NCBI GenBank assembly: GCA_021030905.1
Contig: JAGFMI010000021.1
Location: forward strand, 1-64,000
Direction of reading: 5' to 3'
DNA from: Pyrenula massariospora
Lineage: Eukaryota > Ascomycota > Eurotiomycetes > Pyrenulales > Pyrenulaceae
DNA length: 64,000 nucleotides
A program made the translations under genes and the position numbers. The notes below the pieces were generated by a model, which was not told where the DNA came from, searched no databases, and saw only the letters and a list, made by a program, of their open reading frames with translations. This document shows, piece after piece, positions 43,579-55,158 of this stretch (position 1 is the first letter of the stretch; each line of letters starts with the position of its first letter).

Positions 43579-44631
43579 ATGGCGGGACCTGGTGCAGAGC
43601 GCCTGTACGCGATCTCATGCGCATCATGCCGCCATTACTTTACGCAGAAGCATTTTGCAAAGAAAATCTTGTTTGCGAAGCCTAGTACTTGGTCACACTC
43701 GATTACCACAAGTAGCTCGCGAAACGTCGTCGAAGCCGCTCTCCCAATTGATCTGGAGAAGCTGAGATCGACCCCTGCTCGTATACTACCCGCTTCGCCA
43801 TCCTATTTCACTGCCAGCCCGCAATTCAACGACGATTTTCTTCACCTGCAAGCTCTGCTCCACAAATACCAGTCACTTCCGACTCTGACTGCCGACCAGG
43901 CGCAAAGAAGAGCATGGATCAGGTTGGGGCAGCTCAAAGGCGAAGTCGGCGAGCCAATTTCTTCCGCACGATATTCGAAAATAATTCAAATGCTGCAAAG
44001 ACTGAGCAGGATACATCCTGATCTCATGCCTCCTCCAGTCATTACCACTATGCGACGATTCATGAGACCAGGCGATCCATATGCCGCCAAGCCACCGCCA
44101 TTGCAATTGGATCAGTGGGGAAGGGCGAGAGGTGTGGGAAGACGGAAGACATCATCAGCACAAGTCTGGCTAGTGGAAGGAAGAGGGGAGGTTCTCATCA
44201 ATGGAAAAAATCTGATTGATGTCTTTCCCCGCATGCACGATCGAGAGAGTGCTCTTTGGGCACTTAAGATCACAGAGCGCATGGAAAACTATAATGTTTG
44301 GGTAATTGTATCTGGAGGAGGTGTAACGGGGCAGGCTGAAGCTATCACATTGGGCCTCGCGAGGGCACTTCTCATTCACGAGCCAGGATTGAAGCCCATC
44401 CTACGGAGAGGTACGTGTGAACTTGCATTTCCTCACCCTGCTGCCAACTCCTGCAAATGCGGCGCAGGCAGTCATTACCAATGTTTGGGCGTGGTATTGA
44501 TGCAATTATAAGTTTTTAAGCTAACACCTGCGTCAACAGCTGGCTGCATTACTGTGGATCCCAGACAAGTCGAAAGGAAAAAACCGGGAAGGCTCAAGGC
44601 GAGGAAAAAGCCAGCGTGGGTCAAAAGATAG
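43579..44631 (+). CDS. MRPS9: Mitochondrial small ribosomal subunit protein uS9m
   Basis: Two exons, 43579-44410 and 44540-44631, encode 307 residues. The N-terminal 60 residues are basic with Ser and Thr and few acids, consistent with a mitochondrial presequence plus extension. The ribosomal S9 domain occupies the C-terminal 130 residues: GRARGVGRRKTSSAQVWLVEGRGEVLING, ALWALKITERMENYNVWV, GGVTGQAEAITLGLARAL and the basic C-terminal end RKKPGRLKARKKPAWVKR. The terminal Lys/Arg motif that reaches the decoding site in S9 proteins is present, supplied by the second exon. The 129-nt intron is longer than most here. Confidence 0.95.
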
Positions 44632-47600
44632 CTTTTGCTTTGCATCCATCAATTAAGCTCGATTCGCTCAAAGTAAACTCTATTGTCTATTTTATCCAAT
44701 TTTATGGGAGAAAACTTCGTGATGTACTGGATCACCATTGTTCGGTAGAGCAATGGGAGATTACAAGCAGCTCTTGCAAAAACTTTAGCACCCAAAAGGT
44801 ACGAATCATCTTCTACAAGGAGAACTGGATGGGGAATATCTTGAAGCTGTGTGAATGAGTCATAACTTGGAGGCTCACAAAGACAGTGTTTGATATTCTT
44901 TTGGATTCAAAGCTGATTTGTTGGAGTGTCATGGGAATATCTTCTAATAATCTGCGTGCTCGGAGCGGCCAACCGCCCCTTTGAAATGCTGCTTGGTGCT
45001 CCATTTTCCTCGTTGCTATGGTTTGATACGTCAGAACAAGGGCTTTACACCTAGTGTATCCATCCATAGTCTGATGCTATTCTAAACTGACGTTGCACAG
45101 GGTAGGATCCTGAACGCTGTCAAAGGGGCCATTAAAGTTTCTTTTGTTGGGCTTCTTTTTATCCTACTCATTTTGACGTATCTAAATGAAGAAGATCATC
45201 CGTCCTACCGTTTGGGGGCATTCAGAAGACATCAATACAGAACGAAGAGTCGGTTCTCGTTGCAATTCAGTGTGCAAATTTGCTTATCAGCACTACATGC
45301 TGTGAAACCGCCTTATAAGCATCTGGGGCGTCCAATGGATTGCTCTTCTCACAGCTCAAATTAGCACCCTCCGACGGCTACCGGTTGGTTTTGGAGAACC
45401 TCAGGTTTACATACGTCTGTGAGGACCTTGAGCTATAGAGACTGAAAGAGGAATTAAAGTTTAGACGATAACACAGTTGCTTGCGTCTAGATTTTATTGT
45501 AGAGCACAATTTAAATACTTCCCTATTTCAGAGGAGTCATTACGGATGACAGATCATCAGCGTTGGGAAGGGGGGATAGACAGCGCATTTTGTCGAGAAG
45601 GTTACCAAGATCGCTTCACTGGGGAATTTGGCTCTGGTAAACTTCCCTAGTCGCATGCTTTAAAGGTGGCTCTTCAATCTGTGACACGAATTACTTCCAT
45701 CTATTGAAAGGCGTTGAAAGCCTTTGTCAAAAGGATCAAGTAATGAAGAAAACTCATCATGCACATCCGCATTGCCATAGTTGTGCGCAATACTACTCTT
45801 TATCCAATCACCATTCATTTTTCTATTTACTCGCAGAATAGGACGTCTTATGAAAAGCGACTCTGCCGTTGAACCCCCCTGCGCTCATTTCCTGCATGCA
45901 AGACTAGTCTTGCTCCCTGTCCAGAAGCCATCCGATGACCACGTGGGAGATTTCTATGTACAAACATCAGGTCCTGACGAATAGCCTCCAACACCTCGGA
46001 GACAGTGAGGCATTAATCACCCCCTGCGCTTACGTTTCTGCTTCTGAAACATTCTAGAAAAATGAACAGTATCATATTCAACGCAATTATGAGAAAGCCA
46101 TGTGGCTTACAGCTTTTCATGCACAGGATTGCATGAGATCGCGTTTTGTTGTTCGGCAATCTTGTGACAGCCACATGACAGCGCCGCTTGCTCTTAGCCT
46201 TTGACTGGATTAACTAAGGCGGTGATTGCAGCGCGCAAGGATGAGTTGTAATTTCCATCTAAGGGGTTGCCAGTGGTAGCGTAGCAGCGTGTCTCAGATC
46301 GTTGATGCTTGAGCTTCGAAGCTGCTCGTGGACTCGGGGGGCAAGGCGTACGATTGCGAAAAAAAGCCCATGTCCACCTAGTTCCCAGATAGACTCAATT
46401 TTGAGGTATTTTTCGCGCTTTGGCTGCAATGTGCCTCTGACAATTTTTCCCTAATTACCCCTCGAATGGGCGGTTCTCACCTTCTCAAGATGATTGGGTC
46501 TGACAATATGCTTGAATTCGGGTACCTTGCAGACCGTTGGAACTAGCAGAAAAGGCCAGCTAAGTCCCTGTCGCATGAAAGCAAGGATTTGATAGCCATC
46601 ATTTTTGCGGATTCAATAGGCAGCACTTCTCTTGGTAGGGTGGACAGCGGGAATACTCTTGAGAAAACACATTCCTGAGCACTACTAGGCGAGGATAAAC
46701 AGACGTTTACTGTTGAGAAGGACGAAGATTAGGCGTACCGATTGTCTGCTGGCAGGCTATGCACGCAGATCGTAGGAAGATCTGCCGCGACAGGATGGCC
46801 GCGAAAGCAACCCTCCCCCTGTTTCACTGTGATTGCGACAAGATGAACCCGGTCTTTTAAGGCGCCCCACCTCACCTCAGGCGTGGCGTCAAACTTTATG
46901 TCGTCAATCTCTGCTACCTAGGATTGGAGATTTTCTAGAAGACGGGCTTACAGGCCATTTCTTCCACGACTCAGTCCATGTACGAGCTGAGTCGGGTTGC
47001 TGGGCATGATTTTGGAAAAGTTTTTTCTTTGTCTTTTTCTTTATAGCAGACTAGCTGCGTGGCTAGGGATGGTATGAACAGACTTTTTTCTTCTATGCTC
47101 TCACAAAAATCTTCTCGATCCGTTGAGGGACCCATTCTGCCATCGCAACCTCGGCCAAGTCAGCTCAAGCCACGATTCCAGAGTGACTATCTAGGGAGAG
47201 GCTCTGCTCCGAGATGAGCCTTGTGCCACTGTACCGCATTTGATGTAGGAATCCGGATCGCGTTTCCAACGCGTAATGCATGGCCCTGCAGACATGGCTC
47301 TTTGGCGTAGGCTCTTACTTTGGTCTTTGCACCTCCTCGCGCCAAATCCTACTGCAAGTGTTGAGCAGCATGCCTCTGTGTAGACTTTTCGGCCGGGTAT
47401 TTGAGACGCTGCTACTGCAACCCGGGGATGGTCCTAAATTATGCGACCAGGCGAAGGTCGAGTTAAAAGACTGAGCCAGCTTGCTCTAATTCGTCGCGAC
47501 CGGGTGTGTCTGAGTCGCTGGCTGACGGACGCTTTCCGAATGCGTGCCAGTCGAGAGGTCGTCGCCAGGTTGCACAAAGCACCGTGTTCAGCACATTATT

Positions 47601-49389
47601 TGGAAAGTGCATGCGATAATCTCTGCGTGAGTGCGTCCGTGGGTTGCGTTACACCATGGACGGGACCGCGTAGAGCCAAATTGTAAACCGTCCACTTTCT
47701 GGTCATCGCAGGTTGAGGCCTCCAGTCTGCTCTGCCGTCTGACAGGTACCGCGGACCAGCGACCTAGTCTTTTTACGAGTCAAAATCGAGGGCATTTGTG
47801 CCCGAGGCAGGGGGGTTGAAGGTGGCTCACCGGGCCGGCAGTCGAGGTTTGAATGCCCTCTAGCGTCGAAGAGCTTTGCGATGCGAAGGGGCTCTTGTAA
47901 CAACTCCCAAACAGGCCCGGATATCCAAGACTGACGTGGTCTCGTGACAGGGCGCGAGTCGACGAGAATGTTTCGCGCATCGTGTGGCGCTTTTCGAAAC
48001 GACTAAGCCTTGGCCACCGATGGAGGGTCCTCCTAAAGCTGTCTATTCTTGACCTCCCCCACAGCGTCGCCTTTCTCCCGTTGGCGAGTCGCTCCTCTGC
48101 TATTTTCGAGTCTTGACACATCCCGGCCGCCCCAGTGGCCCAGCAGAGGAAAAGAAAAAGCAAGCAACAGCAGGCCGGCCGGGAAACGCGCGAATGCACA
48201 AGATGACATGCTGATATGCTTCCTTACCGCAATCAGCATCGCCCTCCCATAGTCAACTCCTTCCATCCGTCGCCCTAATCGAGGCTCATCCTCACCGTCA
48301 TCTTCTGCCCCCCCGTTCAGGCCCTCGCTCACATGTCGCAGAGGCATCACCATTTCAACTGCCTCACCCTTCTCCCCCTGGTTTGCGCGCTCGACTGGGT
48401 TCGAGGATCTTGCTCGCATTGGCTGTCTCCACCAATGCGCCCAGTTCAAGCTTCCGACTGGCTCACCGTGAATCCTATCCTTCCTTACTCCTTGACATAT
48501 GCAACGTTCTCTGATTTCTTCTCCTTGCGCCACCTGTCCAATCCATCCCAACCCAAAACCCGCACAAGCCTCTCCACCCATGACCCGCTACCCTCGCCCT
48601 CCGACCGCGTTAAGAGGCGCGGCCCAGCCTTCAGCCTTTCCCACCGTCGATCCGTTACCTTCTCGAAATCTGGAACAGGTGGCCAATCATGTCCCGCCCT
48701 TCGCCTGCTTTTCCGACCCTCATTTCCACGACTTCTTTTGTCCTAGAGAGCGGCATTGGGCATAATCATGTCCTAGTCCCTCGTGTCCACCGCATGATCG
48801 TCCTGACCATGGGGAGATCCTCCTCCTCTCCATTTACATTTGCTTACCTACACCCCTGCTCCGACAGACTCGACCTAAGCCGTCGAGAAAACGTGGCCAG
48901 ACGAAGGGGTCTGCATCTCTTTTCTTATTGCTCTACAACTCTCCGGCGCCACGTGGGGGCCTAGGAAGAAGCTCTGGTGGCTTGCCCCTTCCATCAATGT
49001 GTCAATTGCCCCTCAACATCTCCCCAGATGGCATAGACTGTTGACCTCTACCCGACCCCCCAGCGTTTCATTCTCCTTCAAATATAGATCACGGAAGAGA
49101 TCGTCAAACACGGATCACCCTGGTCGGCTACCTGCCCTACCATCGAAGCCATTTCCAATCTTGCTCGAAACCTTCCAAGTTGCTTCTTTCGGAATCTATC
49201 CGGCTGCTTGTCACTTTTGAAGACCAGGTGTACCCTAGTACCTTTACGGTGACGTACCCAACGCAAAGATCCACTCGCTAAAGTAAGGACCTCAGCCTTG
49301 GTATTCTTACGCTTCACTTCTCTTTCAGCTACCACTAGGGTTTGTCTATTCCTTACTGCAAGGCTCTCCAATGCCCAACTCCAAAAATT
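44632..49389. other. 4.8-kb region without recognised genes
   Basis: The longest gene-free stretch in the window. I see no conserved domain on either strand, no tRNA and no repeat family. 47.0-47.1 kb has a T-rich tract. From about 48290 to 48760 and again near 49000-49380 the plus strand is pyrimidine-rich, which fits a long 5' leader or promoter of the Gln-rich gene at 49390. Long open frames in that part (for example 48033-48581 on the minus strand) are by-products of skewed composition. A non-coding RNA cannot be excluded. Confidence 0.4.
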
Positions 49390-50995
49390 ATGTCTGCTAC
49401 TGCTGATCAGTCTTTGCAGACCAGCAGCCATTTCCCGAGTCGACAGCCTCATGCTTTTGTTCCTAGCTCTTCTTCCACACTCGGAATCATTGGACGTCTA
49501 GGTAATGCACCACCGTCAAGTGCTAGGAGAAAGCGCAACTTCTACGCGAGTCCGCCTGAATCCCCAGCAGAGCCGTCCTACCAGCAGCGGCCTCAGTCAC
49601 AGTCCAAGGAAACCGTTCTCAGAGAGGGGGGCATGGATGGCGATGAACGGCATCGAAGGCAGTATGCGCCGTCAGGATATCAGACCTCAACAGGACTACC
49701 CCCAACGGCCGGTCGCCAGTCTTCTGGGACTAGTTCGGATCGATTTCAGCCAGCCGTACAAATACCAGGTCGTGGCGACGCAACGCCTGGAATGGGTAGG
49801 GCAACGAATATGTCCGATTATGGAAGCTATGGATACAGTGGTCAGACAGCGTACAACCCTCAGCCATTGTCGGCAGGGTCAATCCAAGGCCAAGGCCTGC
49901 AGTACCAATCTGAGTTCTCCCCCGAACATACGAGGCAGCCCGCACAACAGCAGCAGCAACATCAACATCAGCCGCCGCCGCAAGCGCAAACCCAGCAGCA
50001 GCAGACCCATCAGCAATTTCCACAGTATGGCTCGGGGATGGTCTACAATATGCCGCAGGCGGGGCCTCCGCAGTCCCCATACAACGCTGTACCACCGTAC
50101 CAGCAGCGACAATCTGCAGCCATTGACGTCTTGTCCAACCAGTTCGGAGTGCAGCCGTATTTTGGGCAGAATGAACCAACCACTGCAGGTTTACCTGCAG
50201 CGCATTCCTCGTACATCACGTCCCAAGTCGACACAACATCCTACGGCCAGCAGAGTCCTGCTTCTCGTCAAGCGGTATCACAGCAATATCCCGTGGGCAT
50301 GTCGGAATATGAGGCGCCCGCGACGGCGGGATCCGTAGAAGCGGCCGAAGCAGCAGGCGATCCTCCAAGTTACGACGAGGCGTACCAGCAATTTCAGCTT
50401 GTTCTTCGGGAAGCATTTGAGCATATTAAGGCCGGCCGACTAGTTAAGGCCAGTGAATCTGTGCTGAAAATTTCTGTCTGGCTTTTGGGTCATGCGGTAG
50501 ATCTTGGTACGCTCCGTTGAAATGACATTGATAACTTGTCCCCAGTACTAAAATTTTCTATTGCAAGGTCTCGTCCGCGATAATCAAACCTTATACGACG
50601 AACGAGTGAGAATGTGGGATGATTTCAATCACTGCTGGCTAGCAATCGCACAAAAACAGAAGGACATGACAGGTGATATGATGCAGACAGGTCGGCAGCC
50701 GCAAGAGCTTCTGTCTGTAGACACTATCGAAAAGATGTGCGATGAGGTGGTGAGTTTAAGTGATAAAATGGAGCCGCACGGACTCGTCGATTATCAGCTT
50801 GGTTTTTGGGAAGAAGAAATTATAAGCGGTGAGTTTATTTTCTCTAATGACAATCGCTAGATTCCTTGTGGATTTCTCTTCTCGTCGCTAACTAAGCTAG
50901 CAGCCCTGATGGAGTGCTTGGAACTCCTACGCCCGGTAGAGCAAGATTCGAGAGGTCAGCCCGCTCAAGCGAGCTCGTCAACGTCACGGCGCTAG
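49390..50995 (+). CDS. Gln/Pro-rich conserved fungal protein of unknown function
   Basis: Three exons, 49390-50506, 50568-50828 and 50904-50995, encode 489 residues. The start is the first ATG after the CT-rich leader (MSATADQSLQTS). Residues 1-310 are disordered, rich in Gln, Pro, Ser and Tyr, with a poly-Gln/His tract near 190-215. From about 320 there is a compact, probably helical domain: PPSYDEAYQQFQLVLREAF, HIKAGRLVKASESVLKISVW, LVRDNQTLYDERVRMWDDFN and DKMEPHGLVDYQLGFWEEE. Its regular pattern and placement across two introns show real coding sequence. I do not recognise the domain. Gln-rich tail plus a small helical domain is common in transcription co-regulators, but that is inference. 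Confidence 0.83.
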
Positions 50996-53846
50996 GAATT
51001 CCTTCCCTTTGTGACCCAGCGAGAATTCAAGACTGCACCTCGTTGCCCGTGCTCAGCTCCACAAAACCCACATTTCTCACGCTTCTCCCCTTCATGATGA
51101 TACGATTACAAAACGAATATGGTGTACGATAATGAATCTGCATTTCCCTTTTTCGTCTGGGCAATACAGGGTCACACGGCAGAATCAAAGGAGATAGAAA
51201 AGAAATTTATAGAAAGTCATTTTGGGCTTTTGAAGGGATGGTTATCAATTTTGGGGCATATTTTCGGAAATGTCAAAGGCACACGTCGGGATGTACGATT
51301 GATGATACCCCAAGAGAGATTATTCTTATTGTATAAGTACATTTTGTGAATCTACGAATGCATAGCGGTTTACTGATTCTTTACTTTTGGATTATGGCAA
51401 GGCTGCCGGGCTGGATCCCTGGAGAAAAGGAAAGATACTGTTGTTGATGCATTTGTATTGTTGTATTTCGGCTTGCTTTAGCACCTGCCTCTCAGATTTG
51501 GATCATTGTCGCTTCTGGATTACTGCAGGATGAGAAGCTGCAGCTCTACGCTGCTTGCAAAATGAACAGGAATTTGAGCGAGCAGCTCAGCCTCCTTGCT
51601 GCTGAATCGTTTTTCTCTAACGGTTGAATAGTGTAGGGGCAACCTGTAAGGGGCTCTTACGACACTGACTAGTAGCCCTGTCAACGGTCGAGCCATGAAC
51701 AAGGCCTTCTACTATGCGAGTCGAGCATCTGAAAAGATAGTTTCAGACCCCTTTCCCCCTTTCGCGCACGTGGTAAGAGTTCGCAGCGCCCAACCTGCTT
51801 ATTGCTACCCAAATAATGGCTAGGGGCAGACTAACCCTAAAATCCGGTCTATCCGGTTTCATCAAACTCACTGGACCCCTTACGCGCTCGTATTTCTAAA
51901 AAATTTTCTCGAAAGAAGGGGACACAAGGCTCAAATCAGCCCGTTGGCCGCGTTAAACTTTTGGGTCATGAATCGCCCTCCGCACTAATGACGAACACAG
52001 CATGGGGGCTGGGGACACCCTTACCTCTCCGTCTTTGAAACAACATGCTTCATGCGACACAGCGCGTACATTAATCTTTGTGCCCCAAGACCGCTGCAGA
52101 CGCATACGGTCACGGGGAGCAAGCACTGGTAAGCAGTAAGTACTAGGTACTTAGGTTCAACCGACGACGCGAACGCCGATCCCTGGGGGGGGACATGTCC
52201 GCCTAACATCTCGCACTAACCAGTGATCGACAATGCATGGCTGCCCGGCTTGCTGGGTTCCACATACCCAAAGCCTCGGGTCACGCGGATGTGCGGGAAC
52301 CCTGGCAACAGATCGGCGCGAACTACGGCCAGTAACAGCATGACCGGGGACAAGGGGGTGAGAGAGACTCAAAAGGAGGATTGATCGTCCGCGATGTCGA
52401 GCAGCAAGGGGGAATGTTGCGGCGAACTCGATTCGGACGCCGGGTTGATTGGTTGGGCAGAAAGGGCAGCGCGTTTAATGAGTCAATCGCTGCGTCTGGG
52501 TCTTTTGAGTTTTACCCCTCGGTGACCAGGGGGGTTTGCGGCTGGAACGACGAGTAAGGGCAGGGTTGGGTGAGGCGAACGAGGCGGGTGGCGAGCTGCG
52601 GTTCAAGCGAGCACAATCTGTCAGCTGACCGCGGATGGTAACACAATGCTCGAAATCTGTGAGGAGTGAGGCGCATGGACACTCTCATTTGGTGCAAGCT
52701 GAGCTTGAGTGCATCCGGCAGATGAGAGAGAAGACTTGAGGATCGATAGCTTTGATTGTGGGCAAGTATGGAGAGGGCTACAAATGTTACTCTTCAAACA
52801 GAAAGCGAAGTTTGATACGGGATCATAAAGTCGGTATTACACACTTTGAATAAGTAATAATATTACTTGTCTACCCAAGCAGAATTTTCGGCAAGAGTTT
52901 GACACCTTGTCGACAAAAACTCAAGAATTCAAGAGCTAAATATCCTGTTGACGAACTACTGATCAACTAACAGCATAATGCACATAAATTGGTGAGTGGT
53001 TGGTCAACAGAATGTCTGGCTCTTGAATTCTTGACTTTTTGTCAGCTCGATGTCGACTACTTCATCTAGGTCAAGTAAGTACAAACGTGCCCTAGGGAAT
53101 GATGTAGTACACCGTTAAACATCAAAAAATGATGCTATATAGGCCACCAAATCAAATAGCGCAAATTCACATTGTCTGGCGTTAGATTCAGATTCCATGA
53201 GCCCAAGAATCACCATGACTTTACCAAGGTTGTTTCGAACAGAGTCTAGTAACGACTAATCAGAAAGTGCAGTGAAAGAAGTCTCGTCTTAGACAAGTCA
53301 GTACTATTCCCCAGCTCCCGAGCCACTTCCTGGGGCCAAGAGAGCGTCAAGATCACGTGTCGTGCTGTGCAGGAAGCTGCTCATCGCAACTGACTACCTA
53401 TTTGGACTTTACCATGGGAGTCCCTTCCCAAATGTAGTCCTAAAGCGGCCCAGGGCGCCGAAGGAAACCTCGAGCGGCTCGATTCGAATGCAGAATGCCG
53501 AACAATACGCGAGAGAAATGTTCGGGGAAGGGTCTGAACGCCCTGGGTAAAGTATTGCTATCATGTGGTGCAAATTGCAAAGAGGAAACGATTCAGAGAG
53601 GAATAAAGTGCATGTAGTCAGCGGGAAGAAGAGTACGATTGGCTTACGTTATCATGCAGACTATTTTTGTTGATATCCGTATCCTTCAGGATTTCCAAAA
53701 GCTTGAGGATCAAAGCCAAGCGTCAAGATGACCCTGCTAGTATAGTCTAGAGGGATTTGCTCTTGCTCACGATAACAATCAAATGTGCTCATAGATCGTC
53801 AAAGGTCGGCAGGGCGATGATAAATTGCGGGGCAATTTTGCTATAT
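50996..53846. other. Gene-poor region containing an imperfect palindrome
   Basis: About 2.85 kb without a recognised gene. 51,100-51,450 is AT-rich and probably the 3' flank of the Gln-rich gene. A TACTAGGTACTTAGGTT motif lies at 52141-52157. The notable element is the inverted repeat at 52901-53054 (separate entry). The rightmost part is 3' flank of calcineurin B. Confidence 0.45.
52901..53054. repeat. Imperfect inverted repeat, 68-bp arms with 18-bp loop
   Basis: Arm 52901-52968 and arm 52987-53054 are inverted copies aligned without gaps: 53 of 68 positions match by hand count, and 36 of 41 in the core (52912-52952 against 53003-53043), which includes CTCTTGAATTCTTGA. The loop is 52969-52986. 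Five of the differences would form G-U pairs in a plus-strand RNA. Weak further similarity outside the arms (TTACTTG at 52863-52869 against CAAGTAA at 53072-53078) hints at a somewhat larger element. It could be a miniature inverted-repeat transposable element or a small-RNA hairpin. Confidence 0.7.
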
Positions 53847-54665
53847 TCAAAACTGGTCTGCCGTGGACGTTAGTACCTCGTGAACAAGTAGTAAGCTTCC
53901 AGCGACGATGAACATACCTAAAGTCATACTCATACTAACATCCGTATTCTCCACCATCCTTGTGAACTCCTCAAAGCTGATCTTCCCATCTCCATCTTGA
54001 TCTGCCTCCATAATCGTCTTATCTACAATTTGCTGAAGCTGCATATCCTTTAGGTTGCTTCCCACCATCATTTTCAGCACGATGAAAAGTTCTCCGTTGG
54101 AGATGTATCCATCGCGGTCGATGTCATAGACCTTGAATGCGAAACGCAGCTTCTCCTCCTTGTTACCCTTTGAGCTGAAGGCGCTGAGACCGGAGACAAA
54201 TTCCTGGAAATCGACATCGCCGCCGCCGTCTTCGTCAAAGATCGCGATCATGCTAGAGCAATCGTGTACTCGTCAGTGAAAAAAACGTGAAGGAGAGAGA
54301 AAGAGAAAGGTCAACGAATCAAAGAGAATTTACCGCGTAGCTAAGGGATTCGAAGAGACTTGCGGTAGCGACAGAAACTCATCGCGCTCGATTGTGCCGG
54401 AATTATCCTAGCGGGTTTATTAATCCGGTATTCAGAGACCAATCTCCATAGACTGACTTTGTCCAGCTTCATAAAGCGCTTTCGTAACCGGTCAACCTCA
54501 TCTCTATTAACTAGCATAGTGTTATGATCAGTCCTTTGTGGGCTCGGCGTAACTTTCAAGAAACACACAGTTGGAGCCCGACACGATATTGTCCAGCACT
54601 TGTGATCCTCCTGAGCCTTGTCGCCTCCTCGCATCATAGAGTGCCGCATTATTTGGTTCGGCCAT
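53847..54665 (-). CDS. CNB1: Calcineurin regulatory subunit B
   Basis: Five exons, 54665-54569, 54510-54458, 54407-54334, 54252-53918 and 53857-53847, encode 189 residues. Four EF hands are intact: [36 protein letters not shown] and [12 protein letters not shown]. The conserved linker [10 protein letters not shown] and the end VSMSMTL-DQF agree with calcineurin B. The last coding exon is 11 nt. The N-terminus differs from most fungal homologues: instead of MGNTTS before the [11 protein letters not shown] block, the open frame reads [22 protein letters not shown], with no Gly2. An upstream in-frame stop exists and no MGN exon was found nearby. The protein activates calcineurin A in response to calcium. 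Confidence 0.92.
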
Positions 54666-55158
54666 GTTGGAGTGGCCAGGTGGAGGTAGCCTGAGAAGGT
54701 TATGGGACGGTCATCGACGAACGAGATGGGCTAGGTAGAGGAGACGCGGAGTCCAGATAGATGTCGGCAGTAAATGATAGGCGTTCTTGAATCAAAAGCA
54801 GGCTGTCAATCTTCGGAGCACTCAACCGTGAATTGGATATTGGATGCGTTGTTCTCCCAGCATTGCCAATGATTCTGAGATGCGTCGCAGCAACGGACCC
54901 CACACCGGCTAAACCCCTTTGGGCCTCAATTTGTGCACCGGCCGCCAAACAGAGAGCACAGCCTGTCACGGTCGCAAACCTCACTCGTCCATCACCGCCT
55001 ACAGGAGCTCCTCTTGTCCATCAAAAATCGTCCCACCACGACGCATTTTCATCAGAAAAACATCAGAATGATGCTCAATGATTTCCTAGCTTTACATTGA
55101 TTCCCATTTTACCCATAGTTGAATTACAATATTGTGGTGGTCGGGCCGGCCTACCCCG
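54666..55158. promoter_or_regulatory. Divergent promoter region CNB1 / EPL1
   Basis: About 490 bp between the divergent starts. I searched the CNB1 strand here for an ATG-GGN-AAY exon that would restore the standard N-terminus and found none. The nearest ATGGGN starts lie at about 55088-55105, which would need an intron over 400 nt. Confidence 0.5.

Noticed and set aside
48033-48581. Minus-strand open frame of 182 codons
   Set aside because: It lies in a compositionally skewed, pyrimidine-rich leader, and the translation has no domain-like pattern.
52141-52157. CRISPR or tandem-repeat array suggested by repeated AGGTAC words
   Set aside because: The words are scattered single motifs in a eukaryotic genome with no regular spacing.
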